Below, one piece after another: positions 1 to 10,700 of a stretch of DNA of 64,000 nt (its first letter is position 1; each line of letters starts with the position of its first letter). This DNA comes from Triatoma infestans. Taxonomy: Eukaryota; Arthropoda; Insecta; Hemiptera; Reduviidae. The notes under the pieces are model-generated. The model saw only the letters and a list, made by a program, of their open reading frames with translations. It was not told the DNA's origin and did no database searches. The position numbers and the translations under genes are program-made. The stretch is from NCBI GenBank assembly GCA_011037195.1, contig JAAEAF010000392.1, forward strand, positions 1-64,000, written 5' to 3'.

Positions 1-470
1 AACCCAGCCAGTAAGTTTATTAATAATTTTTTAATAAATTAAAAAACGTATTAAATATTAACTAATTTAAACAAATTAATCTTCAATTACAGAACCGCGA
101 AATTTTAAACAAAAATTCAGCAGTAAATGAGTTAAAAATAATATATATAACCACATGGACTAAAAGCTTCAGAAATTAAAATCTTAACAAATAATATAAA
201 ACAGTAAAAACCAGATATCAAGAGCTAAATAAATATATAATATCGACAAATAACGTATGTTACACATTAATAATAATTTACAAAAAAAAAAATTTAATAA
301 CTGACACTTTAAAAGCAAAATGGACACTCATGATACTGGATTCCAATAATAATTAAAATCACAATATAACTAAGGTTGGTATAATTGTGGACAATAAAAA
401 TAAAATTTGTGTAAAAATGCTTACCTTGTTGGTTTTAAATCTCATTTTGTATTTCAAATTAAATATGTAA
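1..470. other. AT-rich noncoding stretch
   Basis: Very AT-rich sequence with short A-runs and no reading frame, tRNA-like box or recognisable repeat. I see nothing else in it. Confidence 0.5.
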
Positions 471-476
471 AAATCC

Positions 477-513
477 CTGATGATAACACGCGTATGTGTT
501 GAAACGTTTGGTA
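477..513 (+). ncRNA. Solo hammerhead-ribozyme-like core
   Basis: The stretch reads CTGATGA, then a perfect AACAC/GTGTT stem-loop, then GAAAC, GTTTG and GTA. This matches the order of a type I hammerhead core: CUGANGA, stem II, GAAA, a very short stem III (AC pairing with GT) and an NUH cleavage triplet (GTA). The outer strands that should form stem I pair poorly, so it may be inactive. Minimal motifs of this kind are known from Penelope-like retroelements. The core match is seen directly; function and family are inference. Confidence 0.4.
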
Positions 514-883
514 GTTTATATAAAAAGAATAATGTAAATTATATTAAAATATAATTTCGTATCAGGCTGGCAAAGGTTCATTAAATTTACAATTTTCATA
601 TAAATCCTGTAAAGCAGCCTATAAATACTTGGAAAACTAACTTTTGTTTTTTTATGGTTTCATTTTAAATAAACACAGACCCAATGGAGAACAAGATAAA
701 ACCAATTTCTTTATGTTTTTAAAACGAATCATCCGTTCATACCCTGTAAACACAAATCATCCCAGTACGTCATTTCATTGCCTCTGAGTAATTACTCTCT
801 CTTACAAAGTTTTGTGTAGTGTTTTTGTTATCAGTTCATTTTTTTTTTTTTTTTAATATTGTTTTAATTCTTTAAAACATTAA
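514..883. other. AT-rich DNA upstream of the Tc1 element
   Basis: No gene is seen. The left end of the Tc1-like element probably lies here: 630-690 (TTGGAAAACTAACTTTTG, then TGGTTTCATTTTAAAT) loosely resembles the reverse complement of 1890-2056. The match is too weak to fix a boundary. Confidence 0.3.
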
Positions 884-1798
884 ATGTCTCTTGAAGGAAA
901 TTATTCTGAAGAAATAACAGTTCGGGTGGTAATATTGCATGTAGAAGAAGTTCAGCAGTCAATTATTGCTCAGAGACTAAGAATGAACCAATCCATTGTT
1001 TCAAGAATATTAATGCGCTACAGGGAGACAGGGAGATGCTACCGAAGACCTGCCATGGGCCTTCCTAGAAGTATAACTCGGACAGATGAGAGATTTATTC
1101 ATCTTGAATGTGTTAAGGAACAGGTTCGTCACTAGCAATCAATTACGTCCGCTGATGTCCGCAATGTCCATATTTCAAGTAGGACAATCAGAATAAGGTT
1201 AAATGAAGCAGACTTGGCTTCCAGGATATCCGCTACTGGCCCTCTTCTCACCAGAGCACATAGAGTCGCCAGACTCCAATATTCAAGAGAACATGTCAAT
1301 TGGACAACAGAAGATTGGAGTCATGTTTTATTCACAGATGAGTCGAGATTTACCCTACATTCTCCAGATGGAAGGATGAGAGTTTGGAGGTGTCAAGGTG
1401 AGAGATATGCAGAGGCTAACATTTCTCCAAGAGTGGCTTTTGGTGGAGGCGGTGTTATGATTTGGGAAGGCGGACGTACAAACTTACATATCGTGGAAAA
1501 TGGGTCGCTAAATGCCCGGAAGTACCTTGAAGAGGTTCATCAGCGATATGTTGTGCCAATTTCTGAAACAGGATGTTGGGATTCGACGTTTGGTTTCTGC
1601 ACCAAGAAGTCCAGACCTAAATGCAATAGAACATCTTTGGGACGCAATTGCCCCTAGCACTCTCAGGGAGCTACGTACAGCAGTTATTGAACAATGGAAT
1701 GAGATTTCTCAACTGGTTATCTAAAATCTAATCTCTTCAATGCCAAGGAGGCTTGCTGCAGTTATCAGAGCAAGAGGAGGTATCACCAAATACTGTTG
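884..1798 (+). pseudogene. Tc1-like transposase, broken
   Basis: Remnant of a Tc1/mariner-superfamily transposase, which cuts and pastes its element into TA sites. The first frame (884-1135) is an N-terminal helix-turn-helix region ending in a PRS-type linker and an RTDERF motif; it stops at 1135. The catalytic part reopens at about 1136-1657. It carries the first catalytic aspartate in LFTDESRF and the FGGGGVMIW motif. The segment that should hold the second aspartate (the QDNARPH region) is missing between about 1560 and 1600. The last part is in another frame (1605-1798) with [12 protein letters not shown], which keeps the final catalytic glutamate, and a tail ending RGGITKYC. The total is close to a normal 330-350 residue transposase, minus roughly 35 codons, with a stop and frameshifts. 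It cannot be active. Family assignment is secure; the exact subfamily is not determined. Confidence 0.9.
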
Positions 1799-2080
1799 AA
1801 AAAATAAAGAAGTGATAATAAATTAGAACTATTTTAATTTTTAAATTTTACAGATTTTTTTTTTTTTTTTAAGCTTTATTTTTTATTCTGCGTAATGAAA
1901 CCAGGTTTTTCTTAAATTTTTGGTAGTTGTTCTTTTTTTCTTTTGGATTAGAGTTCAACAACAAATTTATAAAAAAAAAAAAAATTACGAAAATACCTTT
2001 CAACTTCAAATTATAATATTTTGAAATTTTATGCAGTACTTTTGTCCAACAGTTTGTTATATAAATCCTCTTAAATTAAT
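1799..2080 (+). other. Tc1-like element 3' flank with candidate right end
   Basis: AT-rich tail after the transposase. GTACTTTTGTCCAACAGT at 2036-2053 resembles the ACTGTTGGACAAAAGTA type of terminus seen in Tc1-like elements and is the best candidate right end. No confident matching left copy was found. Confidence 0.4.
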
Positions 2081-2670
2081 TATCTCCGAAAATAATAATT
2101 TCACACTAAGTTTAAAATTGTTTGTCTAGTTAGTATAGCAAATTTAATGAAACCCTAATTGGCAATTCATAAAGAAAATTGTAGAAAACATTGAAAAAAA
2201 CTTGTTCTAGTAAAGGCGAACTTACTCATCAACCGTTTTTGTTTCTTGAAACTCAGAATTTTGATCAGACATTTAATTCGCAACATTTAATCTCACACAT
2301 TTAATCATTTGACCACGATCATATATATAATCGTATAATAAACTAAAATAACACTTTAAAAGAAAGCATAAACATAACCTGGGCTGTTTTCAGAGAAAAT
2401 TGCAAAGAACTAAAAAAAAAAAAAAAAATCAATCAATAAATTAGTACTTCCGGTTGATGTATTTTGACTAAAATCTTAGCGTTAGATTCCATCGTAGAAC
2501 TTAAAAGAAATATTAAATTGGAACTTTTTACGAGTTTTCGTTTTTGAGTTATGCTGACCGACAATACACTATCTTTATGGATTCTAAGAGGTTTCAATAA
2601 GTGTATTTCCGGTTAAAACACGATAACGAAAAATTTGACACCTCTCGTAATACTTCTCTCATCATATCAG
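2080..2670 (+). repeat. RepA copy, degenerate
   Basis: Diverged copy of the ~1-kb RepA family. Recognisable blocks are a TTAATGAAACCC segment, the tandem CTTCCGGTTGATG...TTTTGAC block, the TTTTCGTTTTTGAGTTATGCTG block and the end block GAAAAATTTGACAC. It is heavily diverged in its central part. Confidence 0.7.
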
Positions 2671-3535
2671 CTAATAAGATTAACTGAACAAATTTCAAAT
2701 TTTTTTTGTTTTGTTTTCTCTTAAATTGGATTGGCTACTTTTATATTTCCTATTCTTTAGAAATTAATTTTAAAGATAAATTTATTCATTTATTTGAATT
2801 ACGATTAAATCTTAACGATAAAAAAAAAAAAAGTGTAAAATGTTTATAAGATAAATAGTGCAATGAGATCAGCGTGTCATATTATGGAATGTCAGTGTTA
2901 TCAAGCAGTAATGCTGATACAAAAACTCGGCTAATGTTACATACACTTTATAAAAGTGATTATAATTTTTTTTTTTTTTATTAAAATTTGATGTGAAACT
3001 TCACATGACTTTCTCTCACTCCAACTGTATTAAATTTAAACGTAACAAATCTAAGAACCTATTCAATAAAGTGGCACTTCCGGTTTACTGATTTATTTCA
3101 AATTTGTAATTCCATCAACGATTTTAATATAAATTAATATTATGTAGGCGGTAAAACCATACATTGTTTTTGAGTAAGTGAAATGTTACTTTAAAAGAAA
3201 GCTGTTCCCTTAGAAAAACCCCCCCAAAAATCAATTTTCTCGGGAAAATGATTTAAATAAAAGTGATAGGTATTTATATAAAATACTATAGTTCCATTGG
3301 TAGAATTCCAAATTTGAACAAAAAAGTTCAACCGGAAATGCGATTTTACAGAATAGATTTTGAGCTTCTACGATATTTTTTTTGTAAAACTATTATGTTT
3401 TCTTTTAAACATGGAATACTAGCTGTTCAGATATAACCCTGTCACTTCTTTGGCGGAAAAAACATCGTTTTTAGGTGGTTCTGCTCATTTTTTTGGCATT
3501 AAAATTTCAAATTACATGGGATTAATTCAGAGTTA
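2671..3535 (+). repeat. RepA fragments
   Basis: From about 2985 the RepA start block (TTTGATGTGAAACTTCACATG, then ACTTTCTCTCACTCC) is followed by CACTTCCGGTTTACTG and later RepA blocks to about 3500. 2671-2980 is AT-rich filler with no gene. Confidence 0.6.
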
Positions 3536-4100
3536 TTGGCGCTCTCTTCTGGACTAGACGGTAATCACTTCTCAACCTCCTTGTCTAGAAGTAACTAGCC
3601 CTGAAAATGAATGGCGCGGTAGCGTTGTGCCTAAACTCTACTTTTCGAGTACGGAATACCCGCTTCATCTGAATGGCAAGGCAATGTCCCGGCCTTGTCA
3701 GGAGGGTGTTGCAAACCGTAGGCCTGTGACCAAGGTTGAGCCAGTGACCATTCTAGGTCTTTAAGTAAGAGGCTTGTTCTCTCTACATAATGGTACCACA
3801 GGATCATGAGTAAGCCCGACAGAGCTTGCTCTACACTCACGAGCTGAGGAAAGGTTTCGTGGTGATCGAGGTTAGCAGGGAAGATAGAGATTTTTCCATG
3901 CATTTCTTTTAAGTGGGCGGGAGTTGGTTTGGTTTGCCTTCGGCAATAGTTCCGCCTTCTCCCTATCTCTCACAAAAACACATGTGCCTATACTCTGCCG
4001 TCAATGACAAAATGGTTGATTAATAAGCTGTATGTTAATTAATGTTGTAGTTTTTTTTAAACTACAATGTTGTTAATTATATATCTTATTTCATACTACT
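3536..4100 (-). other. Less AT-rich island with a 90-codon frame
   Basis: This stretch is clearly less AT-rich than its surroundings. A minus-strand open frame of 90 codons (3903 to 3631) contains a HETFPQLVSVEQALSGLLMIL segment, but I do not recognise the protein. No splice sites or partner exons support it. It may be an old repeat or retroelement relic. Confidence 0.25.
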
Positions 4101-4109
4101 ATATTATGT

Positions 4110-4207
4110 CTTGACGAGTAATAGGGTCGCGGCAATGAGTGCAGAAGGGTCTAGGCCAGAGCCCGCCTGGAGCCGTCCCTGGTGCAGATCTTGGTGGTAA
4201 TAGCAAA
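4110..4207 (+). rRNA. 28S rRNA fragment (pseudogene)
   Basis: About 100 bases match the conserved large-subunit rRNA segment from CTTGACGAGTA through the GGGTCGCGG and GAGTGCAGAAGGGTCT blocks to GGTGCAGATCTTGGTGGTAA and TAGCAAA. Several changes are visible (for example GTAATAGGGTCGC where animals usually have GTAGGAGGGTCGC), and the sequence leaves the rRNA abruptly at both ends. It is a dispersed pseudogene piece, not a working rDNA unit. It may derive from a retrotransposed transcript or a 28S-headed SINE. Confidence 0.85.
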
Positions 4208-4303
4208 AAATATCCCCCACCACTTCTTTATGTATATTAGGATAAGTGAGTACAATTTGAAGTTTAAAAAGAATTCGTCTTTTTTTTTATATAATTGCAA
4301 ATA

Positions 4304-4522
4304 GGGAAGGGATTAGCTTAGTGGTTAGCGCATTGGACTCCCACGGAGGTCCCGGGTTCGAGTCCAGCTATGCTGCCCTTAGATTTTTTTCTTCCCAGGA
4401 GCCTCTACAACTCATTGTCATGTGATGGACAACACTGGTGATGGACAGTGTTGTCTGTAACGAGAGAACACTGTCCGGAGGCTGTCTGTGCACTGAGAAG
4501 ATGTTGACGCACCTTAAATTTA
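4304..4522 (+). mobile_element. SINE-1 copy (tRNA-headed)
   Basis: The head has a tRNA-like A box (GGATTAGCTTAGTGGTTAGCGC) and B box (GGGTTCGAGTCC). The body has the family signature: CTTAGATTTTTTTCTTCC, GGAGCCTCTACA, a GACAGTGTTGTCTGTAACGA block, and a tail ending GATGTTGACGCACCTTAAATT. Seven or more copies of this body lie in the window. It is inserted next to a RepA start fragment (about 4530-4620, minus orientation). Confidence 0.9.
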
Positions 4523-4990
4523 CAACAAAAAACAGCAAGTAAGAGAGAGTCAGTAGTGTGAGTGTTTCACTCCAGTTTTTTTTTCTAATGAGAAATGTCA
4601 TTTCCGCACTCTTTATTTTTTTAACCGTTGTCCTAAGTACGTTGTTAAAAAAACTGAATAATTGTTAAAGGTCATGCAATTGTTAGAATACAAAGAATTT
4701 TTTTGATGAATGTCCTAAATAAATTAAGATAATTATTACTAGGAAAATCTTGTTAGTGAATTTTGGCATCATAACTTATAAAAATAATACTCCTAGTTAT
4801 TTTTAATTAATTGTGAGTATTCATGAATCATTTTTTGCATTTATTTTTTTTTATTTATTAAGAATGTCATTAGTTTATGTTGCGCGTTAGTAATCATCAA
4901 GTGTGATTAAGTATAACCATCATATAATTAAACAGCATTTATTAATCTTGCGTATTCCCAGTAAAACTGTATCTATCAGTATTTTTACTA
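4523..4990 (-). repeat. RepA terminal scrap and AT-rich DNA
   Basis: AGTAAGAGAGAGT...GTGTGAGTGTTTCACTCC at about 4538-4580 is the RepA start block in minus orientation. The remainder, to about 4990, is AT-rich with no gene seen. Confidence 0.5.
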
Positions 4991-5302
4991 CTTTTATACC
5001 TAAATTACTTTCTCATTAGGATTTTAACCGGAAGTTTTGTGATCGTGCCAAAATTTTCTCATTGAGTTTTTATCGTTGATAAATTATTCCCATAAATACG
5101 AAAAAAAACTTGTTAGTTAATTGGTTCCTGATATTTGAGTGGTGGTATGTGTGGAGAAATTGCAGTAAACTCAAAAAATGATATTCCGTTTGGGTTTCAC
5201 TATAGGGTTGTTGTCACAAAGTTTTCTTTCAAAAATTCGCCAATGCTAGTATACCGTTGTTCTTGTTTATTTAAGTTTTTCACGGTTTTCTAGAAAAAAA
5301 AA
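4991..5302 (-). repeat. RepA end fragment
   Basis: Minus-orientation RepA blocks: an eroded terminal hairpin region, then GATCGTGCCAAAATTTTCTC and a degenerate GAGTTTTTATCG block. It abuts the next, plus-orientation, copy. Confidence 0.55.
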
Positions 5303-6312
5303 TCTGATGTGAAACACTCACACAACTTTCTCTTACTCAAGTTCTCAAAATTATAATTGACAAATTTTACAGTTTGTGTACCAGATTTAATGAAATTCGT
5401 CGAAAACTGAAAAAACTGTCCGGTAAAAGCGCACTTCCGGTTTTTCTAATTTTCTTGAAATTCGGGAAATTTTGGCCATCTATTTATTTCTAATTAATTC
5501 TGTTTGGATGATAGAATTGTATATAATCAACTATGATAGCATTTTAGAGAAAAACATAACGACTCCCTGATTCCAAAAGTGCCCTTAAATTAATTTTCCC
5601 AGAAAAATGTTTTAAATAAAAGTTGTAGATCATTGTATGTTTAGTTTATGTAGGAAGTTTCAAGAAAATCGTCGGAGACATTTTTGAGAAATATGCAAAA
5701 ATGTGAAAAAAAAATCATTTAATAAAGTGGTTAATGTAAACGCATTTCCGGTTATCCGATTTTTTTTTGAAACTCGGAATTTCAACAACTTTTTTAATTC
5801 TAATTAATATTATTTAGATGATAGAATTGTTTAATAAACTGAAATAGTACATTAGATGAAAACCCTCCCCCACCTCTCCGTTATAATTGCCCTTAAATGA
5901 ATTTACCCAGAGAAACATTTCAAATAAAAGTTGTAGCTGTTTGTATGTGTAGTTGATATACCACTATACCACGTTTGAAGAAAATTGTCGGAGCCATTTT
6001 TGAAAAAAACGCAAAAAAAAGTAAAACAACTAACAAGTAAAGTGGTACTTTCGGTTGAGGAATTTTGACGGTTGACCCACTGTCAGATGCCATGGTGATA
6101 CCTAAACGGAATATCAAGTATCAATTTTCTACGATTTTCGTTTTTGAGCTAAGCTGTTCACATACATACACACACGCACACACACACAGACTATTTGCTG
6201 AAAACCACTTTTTTGGACTGAAAACGGATATTTCCGGTGAAAACTCGATATCGAAAATTTAACACGATTTACAATACCTCCTCCTTCCTACTAAGGAGTA
6301 AGAGAAAGTAAA
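5303..6312 (+). repeat. RepA copy, near full length
   Basis: One of the most complete copies. It starts ATCTGATGTGAAACACTCAC, then ACTTTCTCTTACTC. Three tandemly related inner blocks follow, each with a CTTCCGGTT-type core and the CCTCCCC...GCCCTTAAATGAAT block. Next come the ACACACGCACACACACACAGA microsatellite at 6171-6190 and the block GATATCGAAAATTTAACACG. It ends at the AGGAGTAAGAGAAAG terminus at 6294-6310. No long ORF. Confidence 0.85.
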
Positions 6313-6321
6313 AAAAAAATA

Positions 6322-7085
6322 ATTTGGTGTGAAACATTCACACGACATTCACTATCAATCAATTATATTTTCAATGACAAATTTTATTTAAGGGAATGGA
6401 TTAGCTCAGTGGTAGCGCGCTGGACTAGCAACGCGGAGATCGCGGGTTCGAATCCAGCATATTGCCCTTAGATTTTTTTCTTCCTAGGAGCCCTTACAGC
6501 TCACTGTGTCGTGATGAACAATGTTGTCTGTAGCGAAAGAACACTGTCTGGAGGCCGGCAAATACACTTAGAAGTCTCCGGGTGCCATGACCATAGATGT
6601 TGACGCGCCTTAAATTAAAAAAAGAAAAAAAAGTTTCTATAAGCTTCATATTTACTCATTTGCCCTAAAATAAATATAGAGTTGGTAGGGGAAACCTACC
6701 TAGAAGGTAGTAGAATGGTTATACTAAAAGTGATTGATATTTATGTTGTATATGTGCGAGTATAGAACAGAGTTTAAAGAAAATTGTTGGAGCCTTTTTC
6801 GAGAAAATGTTGAGAAACTGTAGAAAAAAAAAAATCAGTAAAGTTATACTTCCGGTTGATGAATTTTGCCCGTTAACTTCCTGTCCCTACTAATTGGAAT
6901 AACAAGTTTGTGATTATTCGTTTTTGAGATATCACACCCATACACATATAGACCACCAGCTAAACAAAATTTTTTTTCGTAATTCAGAGGAGGATCTCAA
7001 CACAGGTATTTTTGGGGTAAACTCAATTTCGTTAATTTGACAAAATCGCGATACCCTCAAAAAAAAAAAAAATAAAAAAAAATAA
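6322..7085 (+). repeat. RepA subfamily copy split by a SINE
   Basis: Follows the previous copy head to tail. Its start block (TTGGTGTGAAACATTCACACG) is interrupted at about 6390 by a SINE-1 and resumes at about 6632 with TCATTTGCCCTAAAATAAATATAGA. That block defines a second RepA subfamily, also seen at 46430-46462 and 52455-52600. The copy ends near 7085 in an A-rich, damaged terminus. Confidence 0.7.
6391..6616 (+). mobile_element. SINE-1 copy (tRNA-headed)
   Basis: The tRNA-like head runs from GGATTAGCTCAGTGGTAGCG to GGGTTCGAATCC. The body has the CTTAGATTTTTTTCTTCC and GAACACTGTCTGGAGGC blocks and the tail CATAGATGTTGACGCGCCTT, followed by an A-rich run. It is inserted inside a RepA copy. 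Confidence 0.9.
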
Positions 7086-7257
7086 GAAGATTCGGCGTTA
7101 AATATCCATTCGAACAGGTGCACACTCTAAAAGGCTTCTACACTTTTCCTGGAAAATTTGAATTTTTCAGATTTTGTTTTGAAACATTCGCGGTAAAAAT
7201 TAATTTTGGACAGCTTTAGGAATCTGTGGGGTCAAGTTTAATAATTGTGAATTGCTA
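7086..7257. repeat. RepA-derived scrap between two copies
   Basis: Short fragments (GGCGTTAAATATCCATTCG, then AATTTGAATTTTTCAG) between two RepA copies. No gene. Confidence 0.35.
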
Positions 7258-8275
7258 TTTTTATTTTCTCTTACTCCTAGTAAGAGGAAGTATTGTAATC
7301 GTGTCAAATTTTCGATATCGAGTTATCAACGGAAATATCCGTTTTGAGGTCCTTTGAGTCCAAAAAAGTGGTTTTTAGCAAATGGTCTGTGTGTGTATGT
7401 GTGTGTGTGTGTGTGTGTGTGTCTGTGTATGTATGTATGTGAACAGCATAGCGCGAAAACGAAAAACCGTAGAAAGTTGAAACTTCATATTCCGTTTAGG
7501 TATCACTATGGGATCTGACACTCCATTATCTGTCGAAATTCCTCAACCGGAAGACCCACTTTACTAGTTGGATTTTTTACTTTTTTGCGATTTTCTCAAA
7601 AATGACTCCGACGATTTTCTTTAAACTTTATACATCAACCACACATACAAAGAGCTACAAAACTTTATGTTAAAATGTTTCGCCGTGTAACATTGCATTG
7701 AAGGGCACCTTTTGGGGGATAGGTGCGGGTAGGTTGTCATCTAAAGTGCTATTTCAGTTTATTAGACAATTCTGTCATCTAAATAATTTAATTAGAATTA
7801 AATATGTTGTTGAAATGCCGAGTTTGAAAAAATCCAATACCCGGCAGTTCGTTTTCTTGTACGATAAGGATTATTCACTTTTTCGCATTTTTCCTCAAAA
7901 TGGCATTCCGCGATTTTTTTGAAACTTCGTAGTCTAACTAAACATGCACAGATTTACAACTTGTTTTTTGTAAACATTTTCCTCTCTGGGAAAATTCTTT
8001 TAAAGGTGCACGTTTAGGGGAGTGGTGGGGTTATGTTTTTCTCTAGAGTGCTATCATAGTTGATTATACAATTCTATCATCCAAACAATTAATTAGAAAT
8101 AAAATGGCTGGAATTCCGAGTTTCAAGAAAATTAGTGATCCGGAAGTGCGATTTTACTGAATAGTTTTTTTTTCAGTTTTCGACGAATTTCATTATATTT
8201 CGTACATTACATTTGTCAATTATAATTTTGAGAACTGGAATAAGAGAAAGTTGTGTGAGTGTTTCACACCAGATT
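7258..8275 (-). repeat. RepA copy, near full length
   Basis: Complete minus-orientation copy. The terminal CTCTTACTCCTAGTAAGAGG hairpin is at 7267-7286, a (GT)n microsatellite at 7388-7430, three inner blocks with CCGGAAG-type cores follow, and the start block GAGTGTTTCACACCAGAT is at 8256-8274. The 74-codon plus-strand frame inside (7698-7922) is chance. Confidence 0.85.
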
Positions 8276-8279
8276 TTTA

Positions 8280-9083
8280 TTTTTGTTACGTGATTAATAA
8301 AGACGCGCATTAAGCAGTAAGACAAAATTCGTAACAGTTTTTTTCCTCCTAGTAAGAGAAATGTATCGTAAAGGAACAGTAAATGATGTCAACTTCATTA
8401 TTAGAAAGCCGTGTTCCTGTTGTATTTGAATTTCTCCAAGAGAAATATTCTTTTATTATAAAATACCTTGACCTAAATGATATCATAATAATAGGTTTAT
8501 GGTTTAATTATTAATAATTATATAACTATAATCTTTCTAGGAATTGAAATGAAGCGGATATAATCTAATATAATTGTAATATACGTATCTTAATAAATTT
8601 ATAATAGTAAATTGATCATATATCTTTGAATAATGACAATTGCCAAGGTTATCTAATCAGTTTAGTTGATAAATTAAGTAGTTAGTAAATTGATGTAAAT
8701 AAAGAAAAAGAATGAAGTTATCTAGTTAGTTGTGGTGTACACACAGAAATATTTAGTCATACGATCATGTGGTTTAGTTTTGAGATTTACTCTACGTATA
8801 TTCTTGCTTGTTATTATCATATATTATCAATACATGTTTAACACTTTCATTTTCAGTGCTAGCACTTCTCTTTGTATTCACCCACCCACCCCCCACCCCC
8901 ACTCCATTAACTTCGTACCTACTTTAATATATTAATGTTATGTGAATATTTGTTTTATTCATTACTTTGTCACCAGAGACATCCTGACTTTTAAAACTAA
9001 ATATACCTTTTAGCTTTCTTCACTATTTTCAAACTATATTTTATTTAATATTTCTATACTCAGTTCACCATTTTGTTGATGTT

Positions 9084-9115
<32 letters not shown>

Positions 9116-9831
9116 GTTAGTATATATTTATATATTTTATTGAATAAACTTCTAATTTATAAAAGATCTTCTTTTACCACAATTCTCACATTTCTAATTA
9201 AATATTATGTTTTCTTAGTAGTTGGAATTATATTAAATGTTTATTTGTCCACTGTATTGTATAGTTTGGTGGAGCGGCGAGTTCTACTGAAACGTCATTT
9301 TATAAATAAAGTTAACGTCACAACAACACAATGCCCACCATTTTCTTAAAAACTATTTTTATGTTTTCAGGAAAACCCGTTAAAAAATTTATTTCAAAAT
9401 ATTTAGGGAAGAATTATTTAATTTATAAAATTATCATTACTGAATTACTTTTATAGTAATGTTATATTTATAGAACGGTCACACCATATTCAGTATTATA
9501 AGAAATATTGTAATTCCATCTTATCTTAATGACGTAGGAGTGTTTCGAAGAATGAATGTGTGTCCTATATTATATTATAAGAAATATAAAGTAATTTAAA
9601 ATATTACATTCATTCAACTTTTCATTGTTGGATATATATATATATATATATTCAATGTTTATAGTTTCTATATTTCACACGACTATTTCTTACTGCAATT
9701 TACATAGGTAGCAGTTACAATTGACATTCTCATCAACCATAATATAATTCTTTCAAGATGATTAGTTCCTGAATTATAATTCACAAATTTTCTTCATACT
9801 TATAATTTTTACTAAATGTTTACGTTGTCTT
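8280..9831. other. Unique AT-rich DNA with microsatellites
   Basis: Little RepA and no convincing gene. It holds an ATT-type microsatellite at about 9087-9115, a (TA)n run at about 9634-9652 and a C-rich tract at about 8880-8902. Two short plus-strand frames (67 and 69 codons) are hydrophobic, lack homology I recognise, and look like chance. Confidence 0.45.
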
Positions 9832-10100
9832 GTCCTCACGCGTTGGTCTAGTGGCTAGCACACTCGCCTTTCGTGCGAGAATTCAGGGTTCGATTCCCTG
9901 AGGTGTAAAGTCGGTGTTGACCCAGCATCGTGATAAAAAGTGGGAAGCTACAGTTAGTATCGCCTTAGGTAGCGAAGGCCGGAACTAAACGGCGTGGGAA
10001 CTGCGGCATGCTTACCATACGCCACCTATTGAAATCGCCGTCTGGCAAGCCTTGGCTGGCTCTTCATGGGCTGTTGCGCCATTGGTTTTTTTTTTTTTTT
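9832..10100 (+). mobile_element. SINE-2 copy (tRNA-Glu-like head, poly-T tail)
   Basis: Starts GTCCTCACGCGTTGGTCTAG. The head folds as a tRNA: a perfect CTCGC/GCGAG anticodon stem with loop CTTTCGT (anticodon TTC, glutamate type) and a B box GGTTCGATTCC. The body is unrelated to SINE-1: GTGTTGACCCAGCATCGTGA, AGTGGGAAGCTACAGTTAGT, and an end block CTGTTGCGCCATTGG followed by a T-run. A second copy is at 57401-57656 on the other strand. Confidence 0.9.
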
Positions 10101-10134
10101 ACTTGGTCTTAAATTTTATATCAAGGGGATAATC

Positions 10135-10255
10135 TAATTTTAATAATGACTTTTTAAAGCATAACCTCCCAACCATCTCCTAAAATACTTGAAATGAACT
10201 TTATTGGGAAAAAGTTTCAAACAAAAATGATAGGCCTTTGTATTCATAGTTAGTA
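10135..10255 (+). repeat. RepA fragment
   Basis: Inner RepA block (AACCTCCCAACC, then TTTCAAACAAAAATGATAGG) before the composite SINE. Confidence 0.5.
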
Positions 10256-10700
10256 TGCCCGCAAGGAGTATCTGTTGCATGCAGTTACTTGGGGAGTAGC
10301 GACATCACGGGTCACCACAGCTCCTCAGTACTCCACGCACTCCGTCAGAACAGTACACAATACACTTAAACTACATACACTCTACCTTTACAGACAAGGA
10401 TAAACACAGTACACAAACTAGGGTCTCCGTCCCTAGTTAATTGGCGTAAGCCAAGAGAGAAGGAAGGGGTTAATTAGCTCAGTGATAGCGCGCTGGACTA
10501 GCAACGCGGAGGTCCCGGGTCCGAATCCAGCATGCTGCCCTTAGATTTTTCTCTTCCTAGGAGCCTCTACAACTCATTGTACGGTGATGACCAGTGTTGT
10601 CTATAGCTAGAGAACACTGCTTGGAGGCCGCCAGTGCACTGAGAAGGTTCCGTGAGGCACAATAGATCTTTCAGGTCGCAGTACGATAATCCCCTACAAC
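10256..10700 (+). mobile_element. Composite SINE-1 with extra 5' and 3' modules
   Basis: About 445 bases in three modules. The 5' module (10256-10450) runs from GCCCGCAAGGAGTATCTGTT through ACTTGGGGAGTAGCGACATC to TTAATTGGCGTAAGCCAAGA. The middle is a SINE-1 tRNA-like head and body (10460-10650). The 3' module differs from ordinary SINE-1 and reads AGGCACAATAGATCTTTCAGG to CGATAATCCCCTACAACAATCT. The same three-part arrangement recurs at 30688-31140, so it is a real compound family rather than chance neighbours. Confidence 0.8.

Noticed and set aside
6391..6470. tRNA gene
   Set aside because: A and B boxes are present, but the T and anticodon stems do not pair properly and a SINE body follows; the same holds for every SINE-1 head.
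9832..9910. Functional tRNA-Glu gene
   Set aside because: The anticodon arm is perfect, but the sequence continues into the SINE-2 body, which also occurs at 57401-57656 with a target duplication.
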